From: Yinghuangia seranimata
GTDB taxonomy: Bacteria > Actinomycetota > Actinomycetes > Streptomycetales > Streptomycetaceae
Direction: 5' to 3'
NCBI RefSeq assembly: GCF_029953285.1
Contig: NZ_JASAOI010000027.1
Coordinates: 17,936 to 81,935 of the forward strand
DNA: 64,000 nt
Below, one piece after another: positions 1 to 8,429 of the stretch. Below the pieces are notes generated by a model. It saw only the letters and a program-made list of their open reading frames with translations, ran no database searches and was not told the origin of the DNA. Within the stretch, counting starts at the first letter, position 1. Every line of letters begins with the position of its first letter. Made by a program: the position numbers and the translations under genes.

Positions 1-1
1 G

Positions 2-1330
2 GAGGACATGCGCACCGACACCCTGGAGGCCGGGATCGGCTGGGGTTTCGCGACCTTCGGCGAGTACCTGGACGCCGTGGAGCGGCTCGGCCCCGTCATC
101 AACCTCGCGGCGTACGTGGGGCATTCGGCGGTGCGCATCGACGTGATGGGCGAGGAGGCGTACGAGCGCGAGGCCACCGACCTTGAGGTCGCCGAGATGC
201 GCATGGCGGTGCGGGACGCGCTCGCGGCGGGCGCGATCGGGTTCGCGACGAGCGCCTCGCCGACCGGGCGGCGCTGTCCGTCGCGGTTCGCGGGCGCCGC
301 CGAGACGACCGGCTTGCTGGACGAACTGCGCGACGCCGGACGGGGAGTGGCCTCCTTCGTGCCGGGTGGCGCGTTCGACCACGCCGCGCTGTACGAGCTC
401 CAGCCGCGTATCGGACGGCCGTTCACGTGGACCGCGCTGCTCGCCCTCGCGGACGGACGGCACCGCGAATGGGCGGACCTGCACCGCGCGGGGACCGCGG
501 CCGGGGCGGACGTGCACCCGCAGGTGACCTGTCGGCCGCTGGTCGCACAGACGACGCTGCTGGCACCGTTCGCGTTGCGCGCCGCGAGCCTCGCGGAACT
601 CGAAGGCTCCTCAATGCTGTTGCGGGCCGCCGCCTACCGCGACCGGGGGTGGCGCGACCGGCTCGCCGCCGAGCTCGCCGAGGGCTTGCTGGCGCCGCGC
701 TGGGACCGCTGGTTCGTCGCCGAGTCGGGCGACGAGGCCCTGGTCGGGCGGACGGTCGCCGAGGTCGCCGAGGAACGCGACACGGCGCCGCTGGACTGCG
801 CGCTCGACATCGCGCTCGCGGACGACCTCGCGACGCGGTTCACGGTCGTGCTGGCCAACGACGACGAGGCCGAGGTCGCCGACCTGCTCACGCTGGACGG
901 CGCCGTGCTGGGGCTGTCGGACGCGGGCGCCCACCCCGACCAGATCTGCGACGCCGTACTGCCGACGGACCTGCTCGGCGGATGGGTGCGCGACCGCGGC
1001 GTGCTGGCGCTGCCGGCGGCGGTGCGCAAGCTGACCGGCGAGCCGGCCGACCTGTTCGGGCTCGCGGACCGCGGCTACCTGCGCGTGGGCGCGGCCGCCG
1101 ACGTCGTGGTGTTCGACCCGGCGGCGATAGGACCGGGCCCGATCAGGCGCGTGACGGACTTCCCGGCGGACGCGGACCGGCTGGTGGCGGACGCGCCGAC
1201 CGGCGTGCGGCACGTCCTGGTCGCCGGGGTGCCGATCCGGTGCGAGGAGCGGCAGGTGGACCGCCCGATCGACTTCTGGGGCCACGCCCCGGGACGCGTC
1301 CTGCGGTCCACGGCGGACGGCGAGCGCTGA
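2..1330 (+). CDS. N-acyl-D-amino-acid deacylase-type amidohydrolase, 5' end missing
   Basis: This is the C-terminal part of a D-aminoacylase/D-glutamate deacylase-family amidohydrolase, a metal enzyme that removes acyl groups from N-acyl-D-amino acids. The frame is open to the window edge. The first ATG (position 8) falls inside the conserved family region (TLEAGIGWGF, then VGHSAVR), so about 100 or more N-terminal residues with the first metal ligands lie upstream. Visible marks are VGHSAVRIDVMGEEAYEREA, AIGFATSASPTG, and SDAGAHPDQ near the C-terminus where family members carry the catalytic Asp. A 92-bp gap of CAGCACCGA-like direct repeats separates it from the P450, so co-transcription is plausible. 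The true substrate is unknown; it could be another amidohydrolase of the same superfamily. Confidence 0.8.
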   Translation, partial: EDMRTDTLEAGIGWGFATFGEYLDAVERLGPVINLAAYVGHSAVRIDVMGEEAYEREATDLEVAEMRMAVRDALAAGAIGFATSASPTGRRCPSRFAGAAETTGLLDELRDAGRGVASFVPGGAFDHAALYELQPRIGRPFTWTALLALADGRHREWADLHRAGTAAGADVHPQVTCRPLVAQTTLLAPFALRAASLAELEGSSMLLRAAAYRDRGWRDRLAAELAEGLLAPRWDRWFVAESGDEALVGRTVAEVAEERDTAPLDCALDIALADDLATRFTVVLANDDEAEVADLLTLDGAVLGLSDAGAHPDQICDAVLPTDLLGGWVRDRGVLALPAAVRKLTGEPADLFGLADRGYLRVGAAADVVVFDPAAIGPGPIRRVTDFPADADRLVADAPTGVRHVLVAGVPIRCEERQVDRPIDFWGHAPGRVLRSTADGER

Positions 1331-1422
1331 CAGCACCGACAGCACCGACAGCAGCGACAGCGGTGACTGCGGCGACACAGGTACGGCACGACCGACACCG
1401 ACCACACCAGGAAGGCAGGCCA

Positions 1423-2709
1423 GTGGCCGACCAGCAGACCTCCGACGCCCCCACTGAGTTCGACGCGTTTGACGCGTTCGCGGCCAAGAACGCGCTCAAC
1501 GGCGTCGGCGTCGTCAAGGACCCGTACCCGCGGCTCGCCGAACTCCGCTCGCAGTGCCCCGTCCACCAGGGCTCGGTGTCGGCGCGCTTCGACCTCCCCG
1601 GCGCGGACCGGATCATCGCCGCCGAGGACGAGCAGGCGTCCGTCTACACCTACCAGGGCGTCGACGCCGTCCTGCGCGACGCGGCCTCGTTCTCGTCGAG
1701 CTGGTACCGCATGTCGATCGGCGACGTCATCGGCCGGACCATCCTGGAGATGGACCCGCCCGAGCACCGCCGCTTCCGCTCGCTGATCTCCCCGGCCTTC
1801 ACGCGTCGCGAAATGGACCGCTGGGAGCACGGGTTCGTGCGCGGGATCGTCGACGCGTACCTCGACCGCTTCCGCGCCGACGGACGTGCCGACCTGGCCG
1901 CGGACTTCGCGTTCCACTACCCGATCCACGTCATCGCGGTCGCCGCCGGGCTGCCGGTCGTGGACCTGCCCGAGTTCTACCGGCACACGGCGCTGCTGAC
2001 CAACGTCGCCGTCTCCCAGGACGAACGCCTCGCCGCGTCACGCGACCTCGGCGCCATGGTGCAGGAACTCATCGACGCCCGCCGCGCCGAGCCCGCCGAC
2101 GACCTCATCGGCGTCCTGGTCCGCGCCCGGCTCAACGACGAGGACTGGGACGGCGCCAGCGACCGGCAGCTCACCGACGACGAGATCGTCGCCTTCCTGC
2201 GCCTGCTCGTCCCGGCCGGCGCCCAGACCACCTACCGCGCCATCACCACCGTCCTCTACGGCCTGCTCAGCCACCCCGACCAGCTCGCCGCCGTGCGGGC
2301 CGACCGCTCGCTGATCCCGCAGGCGATCGAGGAGGGCCTGCGCTGGGAGGTGCCGCTGCTGGCCGTCGGGCGAACGGCGGTGCGCGACACCGTCGTCGAG
2401 GGCTGCCCGGTCCGCGCGGGCCAGCACGTCAACGCCCCCGTCGCGGCCGCCAACCACGACCCGTCGCGCTGGGAGCGTCCGGACGAGTTCGACATCTTCC
2501 GTACGCCCGTCCCGCACGTGTCCTTCGGCGTCGGCCCGCACGTGTGCCTCGGCATCCACGCGGCCCGTATGGAGATGCGCGTCGCGCTCGACCTGCTGCT
2601 CGACCGGCTGCCCGGGCTGCGCCTGGACCCGGACACTCCCTGCGACGGCGTCACCGGCCTGGGGCTGCGCACCGCCGTGCGCCTGCCCGTGGTCTTCGAC
2701 ACACCCTGA
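1423..2709 (+). CDS. Cytochrome P450 with Gln in place of the I-helix acid
   Basis: A 428-residue soluble bacterial P450, a haem monooxygenase that needs separate redox partners; no ferredoxin or reductase gene is nearby. GTG at 1423 is preceded by AGGAAGG. The haem-binding loop FGVGPHVCLG has Cys375 as thiolate ligand, the K-helix ExxR is Glu304-Arg307, and the I-helix reads PAGAQTT (266-270 for AGAQT). The usual proton-relay acid (Glu or Asp before Thr) is Gln268 here (codon CAG at 2224), while the following Thr is kept. The early motif EMDPPEHRRFR is normal. It sits between an amidohydrolase and a Gfo/Idh oxidoreductase on the same strand, which suggests a small catabolic or tailoring cluster. 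Family assignment is firm and the substrate cannot be told. Confidence 0.95.
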   Translation: MADQQTSDAPTEFDAFDAFAAKNALNGVGVVKDPYPRLAELRSQCPVHQGSVSARFDLPGADRIIAAEDEQASVYTYQGVDAVLRDAASFSSSWYRMSIGDVIGRTILEMDPPEHRRFRSLISPAFTRREMDRWEHGFVRGIVDAYLDRFRADGRADLAADFAFHYPIHVIAVAAGLPVVDLPEFYRHTALLTNVAVSQDERLAASRDLGAMVQELIDARRAEPADDLIGVLVRARLNDEDWDGASDRQLTDDEIVAFLRLLVPAGAQTTYRAITTVLYGLLSHPDQLAAVRADRSLIPQAIEEGLRWEVPLLAVGRTAVRDTVVEGCPVRAGQHVNAPVAAANHDPSRWERPDEFDIFRTPVPHVSFGVGPHVCLGIHAARMEMRVALDLLLDRLPGLRLDPDTPCDGVTGLGLRTAVRLPVVFDTP

Positions 2710-2805
2710 CGGCTGAGCGTGGCCCTGTTGATCTGGCGGACGAGGCGTTAGCGTGCCGCCGCACCAAGGGCCGTGGCCGGAACGAGCGGGGAGTGGGCGG
2801 GCGCG

Positions 2806-3927
2806 ATGACCGATGTGACGACGGGGACGACGGGCGCGACGGACACCGAGCTGGGTGTCGTCATCGTCGGGACGGGCTTCGGGTGCCTCACGCACCTGCC
2901 GGCGTTCCGCGACGCGGGGTTCGAGGTGCGCGCGCTCGTCGGGCGCGACCCCGAGAAGACCCGGGCGCGGGCCGAACGCTTCGGTGTGCCGCACGCGTTC
3001 ACCTCGCTGACCGAGGCGCTCGCGCTGGACGGCGTCGACGCGGTCAGCGTCGCCACGCCGCCGCACACGCACGCCGACCTCGTGATCGAGGCCGTCGAGG
3101 CCGGCAAGCACGTGGTGTGCGAGAAGCCCTTCGCCGCCGACGCCGAGCAGGCCCGCCGCATGCTCGACGCCGCCGAGAAGGCCGGTGTCGTCCACCTGCT
3201 CGGCACGGAGTTCCGCTGGTCGACGCCGCAGGCGCTGCTGCGCCGCGTGGTCGCCGAAGGCGCGGTCGGCACGCCGACGCTCGCCACCTGGCTGCTGCAC
3301 ATCCCCGTGCTCGCCGGCCCCGACGCGGAGGTCCCGGAGTGGTGGGGCCGCGCCGAGGACAGCGGCGGCTGGCTGGGCGCGCACGCCACCCACTGGATCG
3401 ACCAGGTCGAGTACACGCTCGGCGCGATCGAGGGCGTCAGCGCCGGGCTGCCGATCGTCTCCGACCGGCCCGGGCAGACCGCCGAGGACACCTTCAACAT
3501 CCGCTTCCGCACCGTCACCGGCGTCGAGGGCACGCTGCAGAGCTCCGGCGCGGTGTACGGGCCGCCGCAGATGATCACGCGGGTGGCGGGCACGCACGGC
3601 ACCGCGTGGGTCGAGTTCGAGGACGTGTGGCTCGGCGACGCCGAAGGCGACCGCAAGGTCCCGGTGCCCGACGACCTGGCGAACCCCGCGCCCGAGCCGC
3701 CGCCCGGCGATCTGCTGCACACCGCGTACGACCTGCTGCACTGCATGGGCATCGACCGGGCGCCGTACGCGCGGCTCGCCGGCACGTTCCGCGACCTGAT
3801 CCTGGGCTGCGAGGTGCCGGCCGACCCGCCGTACGCGACGTTCGCCGACGGCGTCGCGAACCAGCTGGTGCTGGACGCCGTGCGCCGGTCGGCGGCGGAG
3901 GGCCGCTGGGTCGCGGTCGAGCGCTGA
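2806..3927 (+). CDS. Gfo/Idh/MocA-family NAD(P)-dependent oxidoreductase
   Basis: A 373-residue cytosolic dehydrogenase of the glucose-fructose oxidoreductase/inositol dehydrogenase/MocA superfamily. The N-terminal Rossmann fold is marked by GVVIVGTGFG, the dinucleotide domain ends with the family signature CEKPFA, and the C-terminal alpha/beta domain carries WLGAHATHWIDQ, including the usual His/Asp region. ATG at 2806 is preferred because GGGGAGTGGGCGGG sits just upstream; an in-frame GTG at 2773 would add 11 residues without a ribosome site. It lies 96 bp after the P450 on the same strand. Substrates in this family range from sugars and inositol to bile pigments, so none is proposed. Confidence 0.9.
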   Translation: MTDVTTGTTGATDTELGVVIVGTGFGCLTHLPAFRDAGFEVRALVGRDPEKTRARAERFGVPHAFTSLTEALALDGVDAVSVATPPHTHADLVIEAVEAGKHVVCEKPFAADAEQARRMLDAAEKAGVVHLLGTEFRWSTPQALLRRVVAEGAVGTPTLATWLLHIPVLAGPDAEVPEWWGRAEDSGGWLGAHATHWIDQVEYTLGAIEGVSAGLPIVSDRPGQTAEDTFNIRFRTVTGVEGTLQSSGAVYGPPQMITRVAGTHGTAWVEFEDVWLGDAEGDRKVPVPDDLANPAPEPPPGDLLHTAYDLLHCMGIDRAPYARLAGTFRDLILGCEVPADPPYATFADGVANQLVLDAVRRSAAEGRWVAVER

Positions 3928-3957
3928 CCCCGGAACACGCGGGTCGCGGTAATCGAT

Positions 3958-3986
3958 TTGGCGAACGGGGCACGCTGCCGTACTGT
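3958..3986 (+). promoter_or_regulatory. Promoter of the initiator tRNA
   Basis: TTGGCG at 3958-3963, a 17-bp spacer and TACTGT at 3981-3986 form a housekeeping-sigma promoter. Transcription would start near 3993, a few bases before the mature tRNA end. The fit to consensus spacing and the position are convincing; the start is not measured. Confidence 0.7.
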
Positions 3987-3998
3987 TGTCTTCACCGA

Positions 3999-4075
3999 CG
4001 CGGGGTGGAGCAGCTCGGTAGCTCGCTGGGCTCATAACCCAGAGGTCGCAGGTTCAAATCCTGTCCCCGCTACCA
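3999..4075 (+). tRNA. Initiator tRNA-fMet (CAT)
   Basis: A 77-nt tRNA with encoded CCA. The acceptor arms are CGCGGGG (3999-4005) and CCCCGCT (4065-4071). Position 1 is C facing T, the unpaired end that marks bacterial initiator tRNAs. The anticodon stem has three consecutive G-C pairs (GGG/CCC) around loop CTCATAA, the second initiator hallmark. The D loop (AGCTCGGTA) and T loop (GGTTCAAATCC) are normal. An elongator tRNA-Met is excluded by these features. Confidence 0.97.
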
Positions 4076-4080
4076 CGTAC

Positions 4081-4115
4081 GAAGGTCCGGTTGCCTTTCT
4101 GGCAACCGGACCTTC
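4081..4115 (+). terminator. Hairpin terminator of the tRNA gene
   Basis: A perfect 15-bp stem (GAAGGTCCGGTTGCC at 4081-4095 with its complement at 4101-4115) and a TTTCT loop begins 5 bp after the tRNA. There is no T tract, as is usual for actinobacterial terminators. Confidence 0.8.
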
Positions 4116-4196
4116 GCCGTTGAAGAAACAGCATTGTCATCTAGTTATCGAGAAATCGACCCTGACGCGTGCGTCCGATGATGCGACGATGGACGT

Positions 4197-6194
4197 ATGG
4201 GGGTACGGCGGGGACGAGGTGAGCGGAGCGCGCCTGCGCAGCCGCCACCTGACCCTGCCCGAATTCCTGTGGAAACGACGGATATTTCGGCTTCCGTCCC
4301 GGAGAGTGAGGCGTTCCCGACCGTCGTCCTCGACCGCGGCCGGTCCGACGGCTACCTGACGCCTCCGGCCAAACACCCTGACGACTATGCGGTGTTGGTG
4401 CCGTTCCGTCCCCGCCGCCGCGCCGCGGGCGCCGACGGCGGAGGCCCGGCCGCCGACTTCGCCGGCGCCGAGCCGCTGGACGACGACGACCTCGACCGCC
4501 GCGAACTCGCCGAGCTGGAAAGGCGCTACCGCGACCGCGCGGGTCGCGACGCGACCGCCGCGAGCCGACTCGGCCTGATGCTGCTGCGCCGCGGCGAGGA
4601 GAACGAGGCCGAGCCGTGGCTGCGCCGCGCCGCCGAGGCCGGGCACCGCGGCGCCGCCACCAACCTCGGCGTACTGATGCACCGTCAGGACCGGCTCGAC
4701 GAGGCGCGGCGCTGGTGGTACCGGGCCGCCGAGGCGGGCAGCCGCATCGCGGCGTTCTCGCTCGGCGCGCTGCTCCTGGACACCGCCCTCGACGACGGGC
4801 CCGCGACGGCCGAGCAGGACGGCGACGACCTGGGCCAGGCGCTCTACTGGCTGCGCAACGCGGCCGAGGCCGGGCACGTCCGCGCGGCCCTGGTGCTCGG
4901 CGAGTTCCACGAGCAGCGCGGCCAGGCCGGCGCCGAGCGCTGGTACCGGCGCGCCGCCGAGGCCGGGCACCCGGAGGCCGCGTACCGGCTCGGCCGGCTC
5001 GGGCAGGACCGGGGCGACGAACGGGCGGCGTCCGCGTGGTTCCTGCGCGCCGCGTCGTGCGGCCACATAAGGGCCGCCGTACGCCTCGCGCGGCAGTTGC
5101 AGCGCGCGGGGGACACCGACGAGGCCGAGGGCTGGTTCCGGCTCGCCGCCGAGGAGGGCGACCCGGGCGCGGCCCGCGCGCTCGGCTTCCTGCTCCAGGA
5201 CGCGGGCGACGCGGACGGCGCCGCGCACTGGTGGCGGCGTGCCGCGGAGGCCGGCGACGGCATGGCCGCGAACGCGCTCGGCGCGCTGCTGGCCGCCGAG
5301 GGCCGGGCCGGCGAGGCCGCGCACTGGTACGAACGCGCCGCCGCCACCGGCGAGTCCAACGGCGCCTTCAACCTCGGGCTGCTGTACACCGCGCGCGACA
5401 ACCAGGAGGAGGCCGAGCGCTGGTACCGCATGGCCGCCTACGCCGGGCACGCCGACGCCGCGAACGCCCTTGCCGGGCTGTTGCTGTCGCGAGACGACGA
5501 GGAGGAGGCCGAGGTCTGGTTCGCGCGCGCGAGCGAGGCGGGCAGCCTGGACGGCGCCTACAACCTCGGCATCCTGTTTGCGCGCCGACCCGGTGCCGAG
5601 CCGCAGGGCGCCGCCGAGCGCTGCTGGGCGCGCGCGGCCGAGGGCGGACACCCGGACGCCGCACTCCAGTTGGGGCTGATCATGGAGCGCCGCGGTGCCG
5701 ACGGGGAGGCCGCGCGCGCGTACCGCGTCGCGGCCGGTGCCGGGCGCACCGTGGCGGCCTGCCGGCTCGCCGCGCTGCTCGTCCGCGCCGGCGACACCGA
5801 AGGGGCCGAGCACTGGTACGGCACGGCGGCGGACTCCGGGCATGTGCCGGCCATGCTGCGCGCGGGCATCCTGCACGCCAAGCGCGGCGCGGAGGGCTCG
5901 GCCGCCCGCCGGTTCCGGGCCGCGGCCGACGCCGGAAGCGTCGCCGGGGCGTGGAACCTCGGCCTGGTGCACCTGCGGCGCGGCGACCCCAAGGGTGCCG
6001 AGCCGTGGCTGCGCGCGGCGGCCGAACGCGGCCACGGGCGTGCGGCGATGCGGCTGGTGGTGCTCGCCTTGAAGGCGGGCGACCCGGTCGCCGCGGAGCG
6101 CTGGTGCGGGCCTGTCATCACCCACGGCCCGCCCGAACTCGCGGCGCGCGCGGAGCGGTTGCTGCGCGCTCTACGCGAGGAGCTGGCGTCGTAG
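4197..6194 (+). CDS. Sel1-like (TPR-type) repeat protein
   Basis: A 665-residue protein. About 100 N-terminal residues of low-complexity, charged sequence are followed from about residue 105 by some 15 back-to-back Sel1-like repeats of 33-36 residues (pattern AAEAGxxxAAxxLGxLxxxxGDxxxAExWxRR). Such alpha-solenoids are protein-binding scaffolds; there is no signal peptide or membrane segment, so it is probably cytosolic. ATG 4197 has no clear ribosome site; GACGAT ends 6 nt before it, so a leaderless start is possible. A weak promoter candidate is TTGAAG at 4120 with TAGTTA at 4142. It stands alone between the tRNA terminator and its own terminator. The partner proteins are unknown. Confidence 0.85.
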   Translation: MGVRRGRGERSAPAQPPPDPARIPVETTDISASVPESEAFPTVVLDRGRSDGYLTPPAKHPDDYAVLVPFRPRRRAAGADGGGPAADFAGAEPLDDDDLDRRELAELERRYRDRAGRDATAASRLGLMLLRRGEENEAEPWLRRAAEAGHRGAATNLGVLMHRQDRLDEARRWWYRAAEAGSRIAAFSLGALLLDTALDDGPATAEQDGDDLGQALYWLRNAAEAGHVRAALVLGEFHEQRGQAGAERWYRRAAEAGHPEAAYRLGRLGQDRGDERAASAWFLRAASCGHIRAAVRLARQLQRAGDTDEAEGWFRLAAEEGDPGAARALGFLLQDAGDADGAAHWWRRAAEAGDGMAANALGALLAAEGRAGEAAHWYERAAATGESNGAFNLGLLYTARDNQEEAERWYRMAAYAGHADAANALAGLLLSRDDEEEAEVWFARASEAGSLDGAYNLGILFARRPGAEPQGAAERCWARAAEGGHPDAALQLGLIMERRGADGEAARAYRVAAGAGRTVAACRLAALLVRAGDTEGAEHWYGTAADSGHVPAMLRAGILHAKRGAEGSAARRFRAAADAGSVAGAWNLGLVHLRRGDPKGAEPWLRAAAERGHGRAAMRLVVLALKAGDPVAAERWCGPVITHGPPELAARAERLLRALREELAS

Positions 6195-6233
6195 AGCCGC
6201 CGGACCCGGGGCGTCCGGGACCGGCGGCTCTTT
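6193..6233 (+). terminator. Rho-independent-like terminator of the Sel1-repeat gene
   Basis: The stem AGAGCCGCCGG/CCGGCGGCTCT with an inner CCCGG/CCGGG extension overlaps the stop codon and is followed by TTT. Confidence 0.7.
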
Positions 6234-6252
6234 CAGACGCTTCGGGCTTCGG

Positions 6253-7416
6253 CTATCCGCTGTGCCCGACGGCCTCGGCGTAGAAGGAGCGGTCGACGAG
6301 CTTGTCCTCGGGCAGCGCGGGCGCCTGGACGACCTCGCCCTCGACGAACATCTTCTCCGCCTTGTCGACGGTGCCCTTGCGGATCTCCCAGTCCGTCACC
6401 AACGACGGTACGGCGGCGAGCAGTTCGGGCTTGTTGCCGAGGATCTGCGCGAGCTCCTGCACGAACGCCGGGTCCGCCTTGTAGTCGCCCGCGAAGTAGG
6501 TGCTCACGGTGCGGATCATCGCGCGCGCGAACGCGGTGCCCGCGGCACGGTTCTTGTCGAGCAGGCTCGGCCCGTACAGCATGCCGCCGATCGGCTCGCC
6601 GGCCGGCTGGCCGCCGAGGAACGCGTAGCCCGGCTTGTTCTCGAAGTCCTTCCACGCCGGGTCGAGCAGCCATGCGGCGTCGACGCCGCCGTTCTGCAGC
6701 GCCTGGATGTTGCTCTGCGCGTCCAACTGCTTGAACTGCACGTCGGTGACCTTGGTGTTGTGCTTCTCCAGCACCGACGCGATCGGGTACATGATGATCG
6801 ACGTCTTGCCCACGAGGCTGCCGAAGGTCTTGCCCTTCAGATCCACCTGGTCCGCGGTCTGGCCGTCCTTGAGGCGCACCCACACGCCGGACTTCGACTT
6901 CGGGTCCGAGGAGTAGTTGCCGAGCACCCACTTGACGTTGAAGCCCTGCTTGGCGGCGTTGACCATGCCGGCCTCGGGCGCCGAGTACAGCACGTCGATC
7001 TCGCCCTTGGAGAGCAGCGTGATGGCGTCCGTCGACGGCATCTGCTTGAGCTCGACGTCCAGGTTCTCCTTCGCGAACTCTCCCTTCGCGATGGCCACCC
7101 GGATCGGGCCCAGGTACTCGGCCGACAGCGTGCCGGCCGTCACGACGATGTGCGTCTTGGCCGGAAGCGGCTTCGCGGCCGGCGTGTTCGGCGCGCAGCG
7201 CGCCGGCGCTCTGGTCGGCGAGAGGTCGGCCGGGTCGGTCCAGCCCTTCTCGCAGCCGGGCACCGAGGCGACCTGCGCGGACGGCGTCGGCGCCGACTTG
7301 GCGGTGTTGTCGGTGTCGTCGGACGACACGCAGGCGGACAGCAGCGCGGTGCAGGCGACCAGTGCGGTGGCGAGTGCGGTACGGCGACCCGCACGGGGGG
7401 ACGGGAGCAGCGGCAT
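6253..7416 (-). CDS. ABC transporter substrate-binding lipoprotein (SsuA/NrtA/TauA type)
   Basis: A 387-residue lipoprotein. Arg-rich start, hydrophobic segment and lipobox LSAC (about residues 28-31) indicate export and lipid anchoring outside the membrane. The body matches the periplasmic-binding fold of nitrate/sulfonate/taurine ABC systems (GPIRVAIAKGEFAKENLDVE, GEIDVLYSAPEAGMVNAAKQG, KGKTFGSLVG). ATG 7416 follows AAGGCAAGG; a GTG two codons upstream is an alternative. It is the last gene of an ATPase-permease-binding protein operon, 17 bp after the permease. The ligand could be an alkanesulfonate, nitrate, a thiamine precursor or an aromatic acid; sequence alone does not decide. Confidence 0.88.
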   Translation of the reverse strand: MPLLPSPRAGRRTALATALVACTALLSACVSSDDTDNTAKSAPTPSAQVASVPGCEKGWTDPADLSPTRAPARCAPNTPAAKPLPAKTHIVVTAGTLSAEYLGPIRVAIAKGEFAKENLDVELKQMPSTDAITLLSKGEIDVLYSAPEAGMVNAAKQGFNVKWVLGNYSSDPKSKSGVWVRLKDGQTADQVDLKGKTFGSLVGKTSIIMYPIASVLEKHNTKVTDVQFKQLDAQSNIQALQNGGVDAAWLLDPAWKDFENKPGYAFLGGQPAGEPIGGMLYGPSLLDKNRAAGTAFARAMIRTVSTYFAGDYKADPAFVQELAQILGNKPELLAAVPSLVTDWEIRKGTVDKAEKMFVEGEVVQAPALPEDKLVDRSFYAEAVGHSG

Positions 7417-7433
7417 GGACACCTTGCCTTTCC

Positions 7434-8429
7434 TCAGGAGCCGCCCGGGCCGCGGCGGTCCGGGGCCCAGGGGGTGAGCAGCCGGCCGATCAGCCGGACG
7501 AGTTCGGAGAAGAGCACGCCGACGACGGCGACGGTGATGATGCCGACGTACATCGCCTTCTGGTCGAAGATGTTCTTGGCGTTGAAGATCAGGTAGCCGA
7601 GGCCGTCGTTGTTCGGCGACGCGAGGCCTTCCGACGCGACGATCACCAGGACGGCCATTCCGGACGCCAGGCGCAGCCCGACCACGACGGGTGGGAGCGA
7701 CGCGGGGATGAGGATGTGCCGGTACATCTGCCACTGGCTCGCGCCGAAGACGGTCGCGGCTTCGCGGTAGCCCTCGGGGACGGCGAGGACGGCGGCCATC
7801 GTCTGGATCCAGATCAGGAAGAACACGGTGACCGCGACGAGCATGATCTGCGGGGTCTCGCCGAGGCCGAAGATGAGCAGGAAGATCGGCAGCAGGGCGA
7901 GCTTGGGGACGACGTAGAGGGCGTCCAGCATCGGTTCCAGCGCGGCGCGGACCAGCGGGATCGAACCGGTCAGCAGGCCGACGACGTAGCCGGCGAGCGA
8001 ACCGAGCAGGAAGCCCGGGACGACGCGCTTGAGGGTGGCCCAGATGTCCGGCCACAGCTTGCCGTCGACGAGGCGCTTCCAGCCGTCTTCGAGGATCGTC
8101 TGCGGCGCGGGGTAGATGCGCGAGTCGATCCACTTCTGCTGGACGGCCAGTTGCCACCACAGGAGCAGCAGCAGGGGTACGGCGATGCCGAGGGTGATCT
8201 CCAGCGTGCGGCGGCGGCGCCGGGCTCGGTCCGGGTCGAGTTCGGCGGGGCCGGGGGAGCGGGTGAGCAGGAGCGTGGGGGTGGGCTTGGCCTGTTCGGT
8301 TCCGGGGGCTCCGGGGGCTCCGGGGGTTCCGACGGTTCCGTTGGTTCCGTCGGGTGTGGTGGCTGCGGTTCCGGGGGCTTCGGCCTTGGCGGCTTCGGCT
8401 TCGGTGGCTTCGGTGGTTCCGTCGCTCAT
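7434..8429 (-). CDS. ABC transporter permease (SsuC/TauC type)
   Basis: A 331-residue membrane protein of the BPD_transp_1 family. About 75 cytosolic N-terminal residues are unusually Ala/Thr/Gly/Pro-rich and repeat GTPGAPGAPG. Then come about six membrane helices, starting with ITLGIAVPLLLLLWW, and the EAA loop GYREAATVFGASQWQMYRHI that docks on the ATPase. ATG 8429 overlaps the ATPase stop in an ATGA, so the two are translationally coupled. The binding-protein gene follows after 17 bp. Only the low-complexity N-terminus is odd; it probably has no transport role. Confidence 0.92.
   Translation of the reverse strand: MSDGTTEATEAEAAKAEAPGTAATTPDGTNGTVGTPGAPGAPGTEQAKPTPTLLLTRSPGPAELDPDRARRRRRTLEITLGIAVPLLLLLWWQLAVQQKWIDSRIYPAPQTILEDGWKRLVDGKLWPDIWATLKRVVPGFLLGSLAGYVVGLLTGSIPLVRAALEPMLDALYVVPKLALLPIFLLIFGLGETPQIMLVAVTVFFLIWIQTMAAVLAVPEGYREAATVFGASQWQMYRHILIPASLPPVVVGLRLASGMAVLVIVASEGLASPNNDGLGYLIFNAKNIFDQKAMYVGIITVAVVGVLFSELVRLIGRLLTPWAPDRRGPGGS

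Noticed and set aside
2..3927. Secondary-metabolite gene cluster around the P450
   Set aside because: No PKS, NRPS, terpene or RiPP core gene is in the window; one P450 is not enough evidence.
4137..6125. Minus-strand 662-codon frame opposite the Sel1-repeat gene
   Set aside because: The repeating pattern mirrors the plus-strand Sel1 repeats; no family resemblance.
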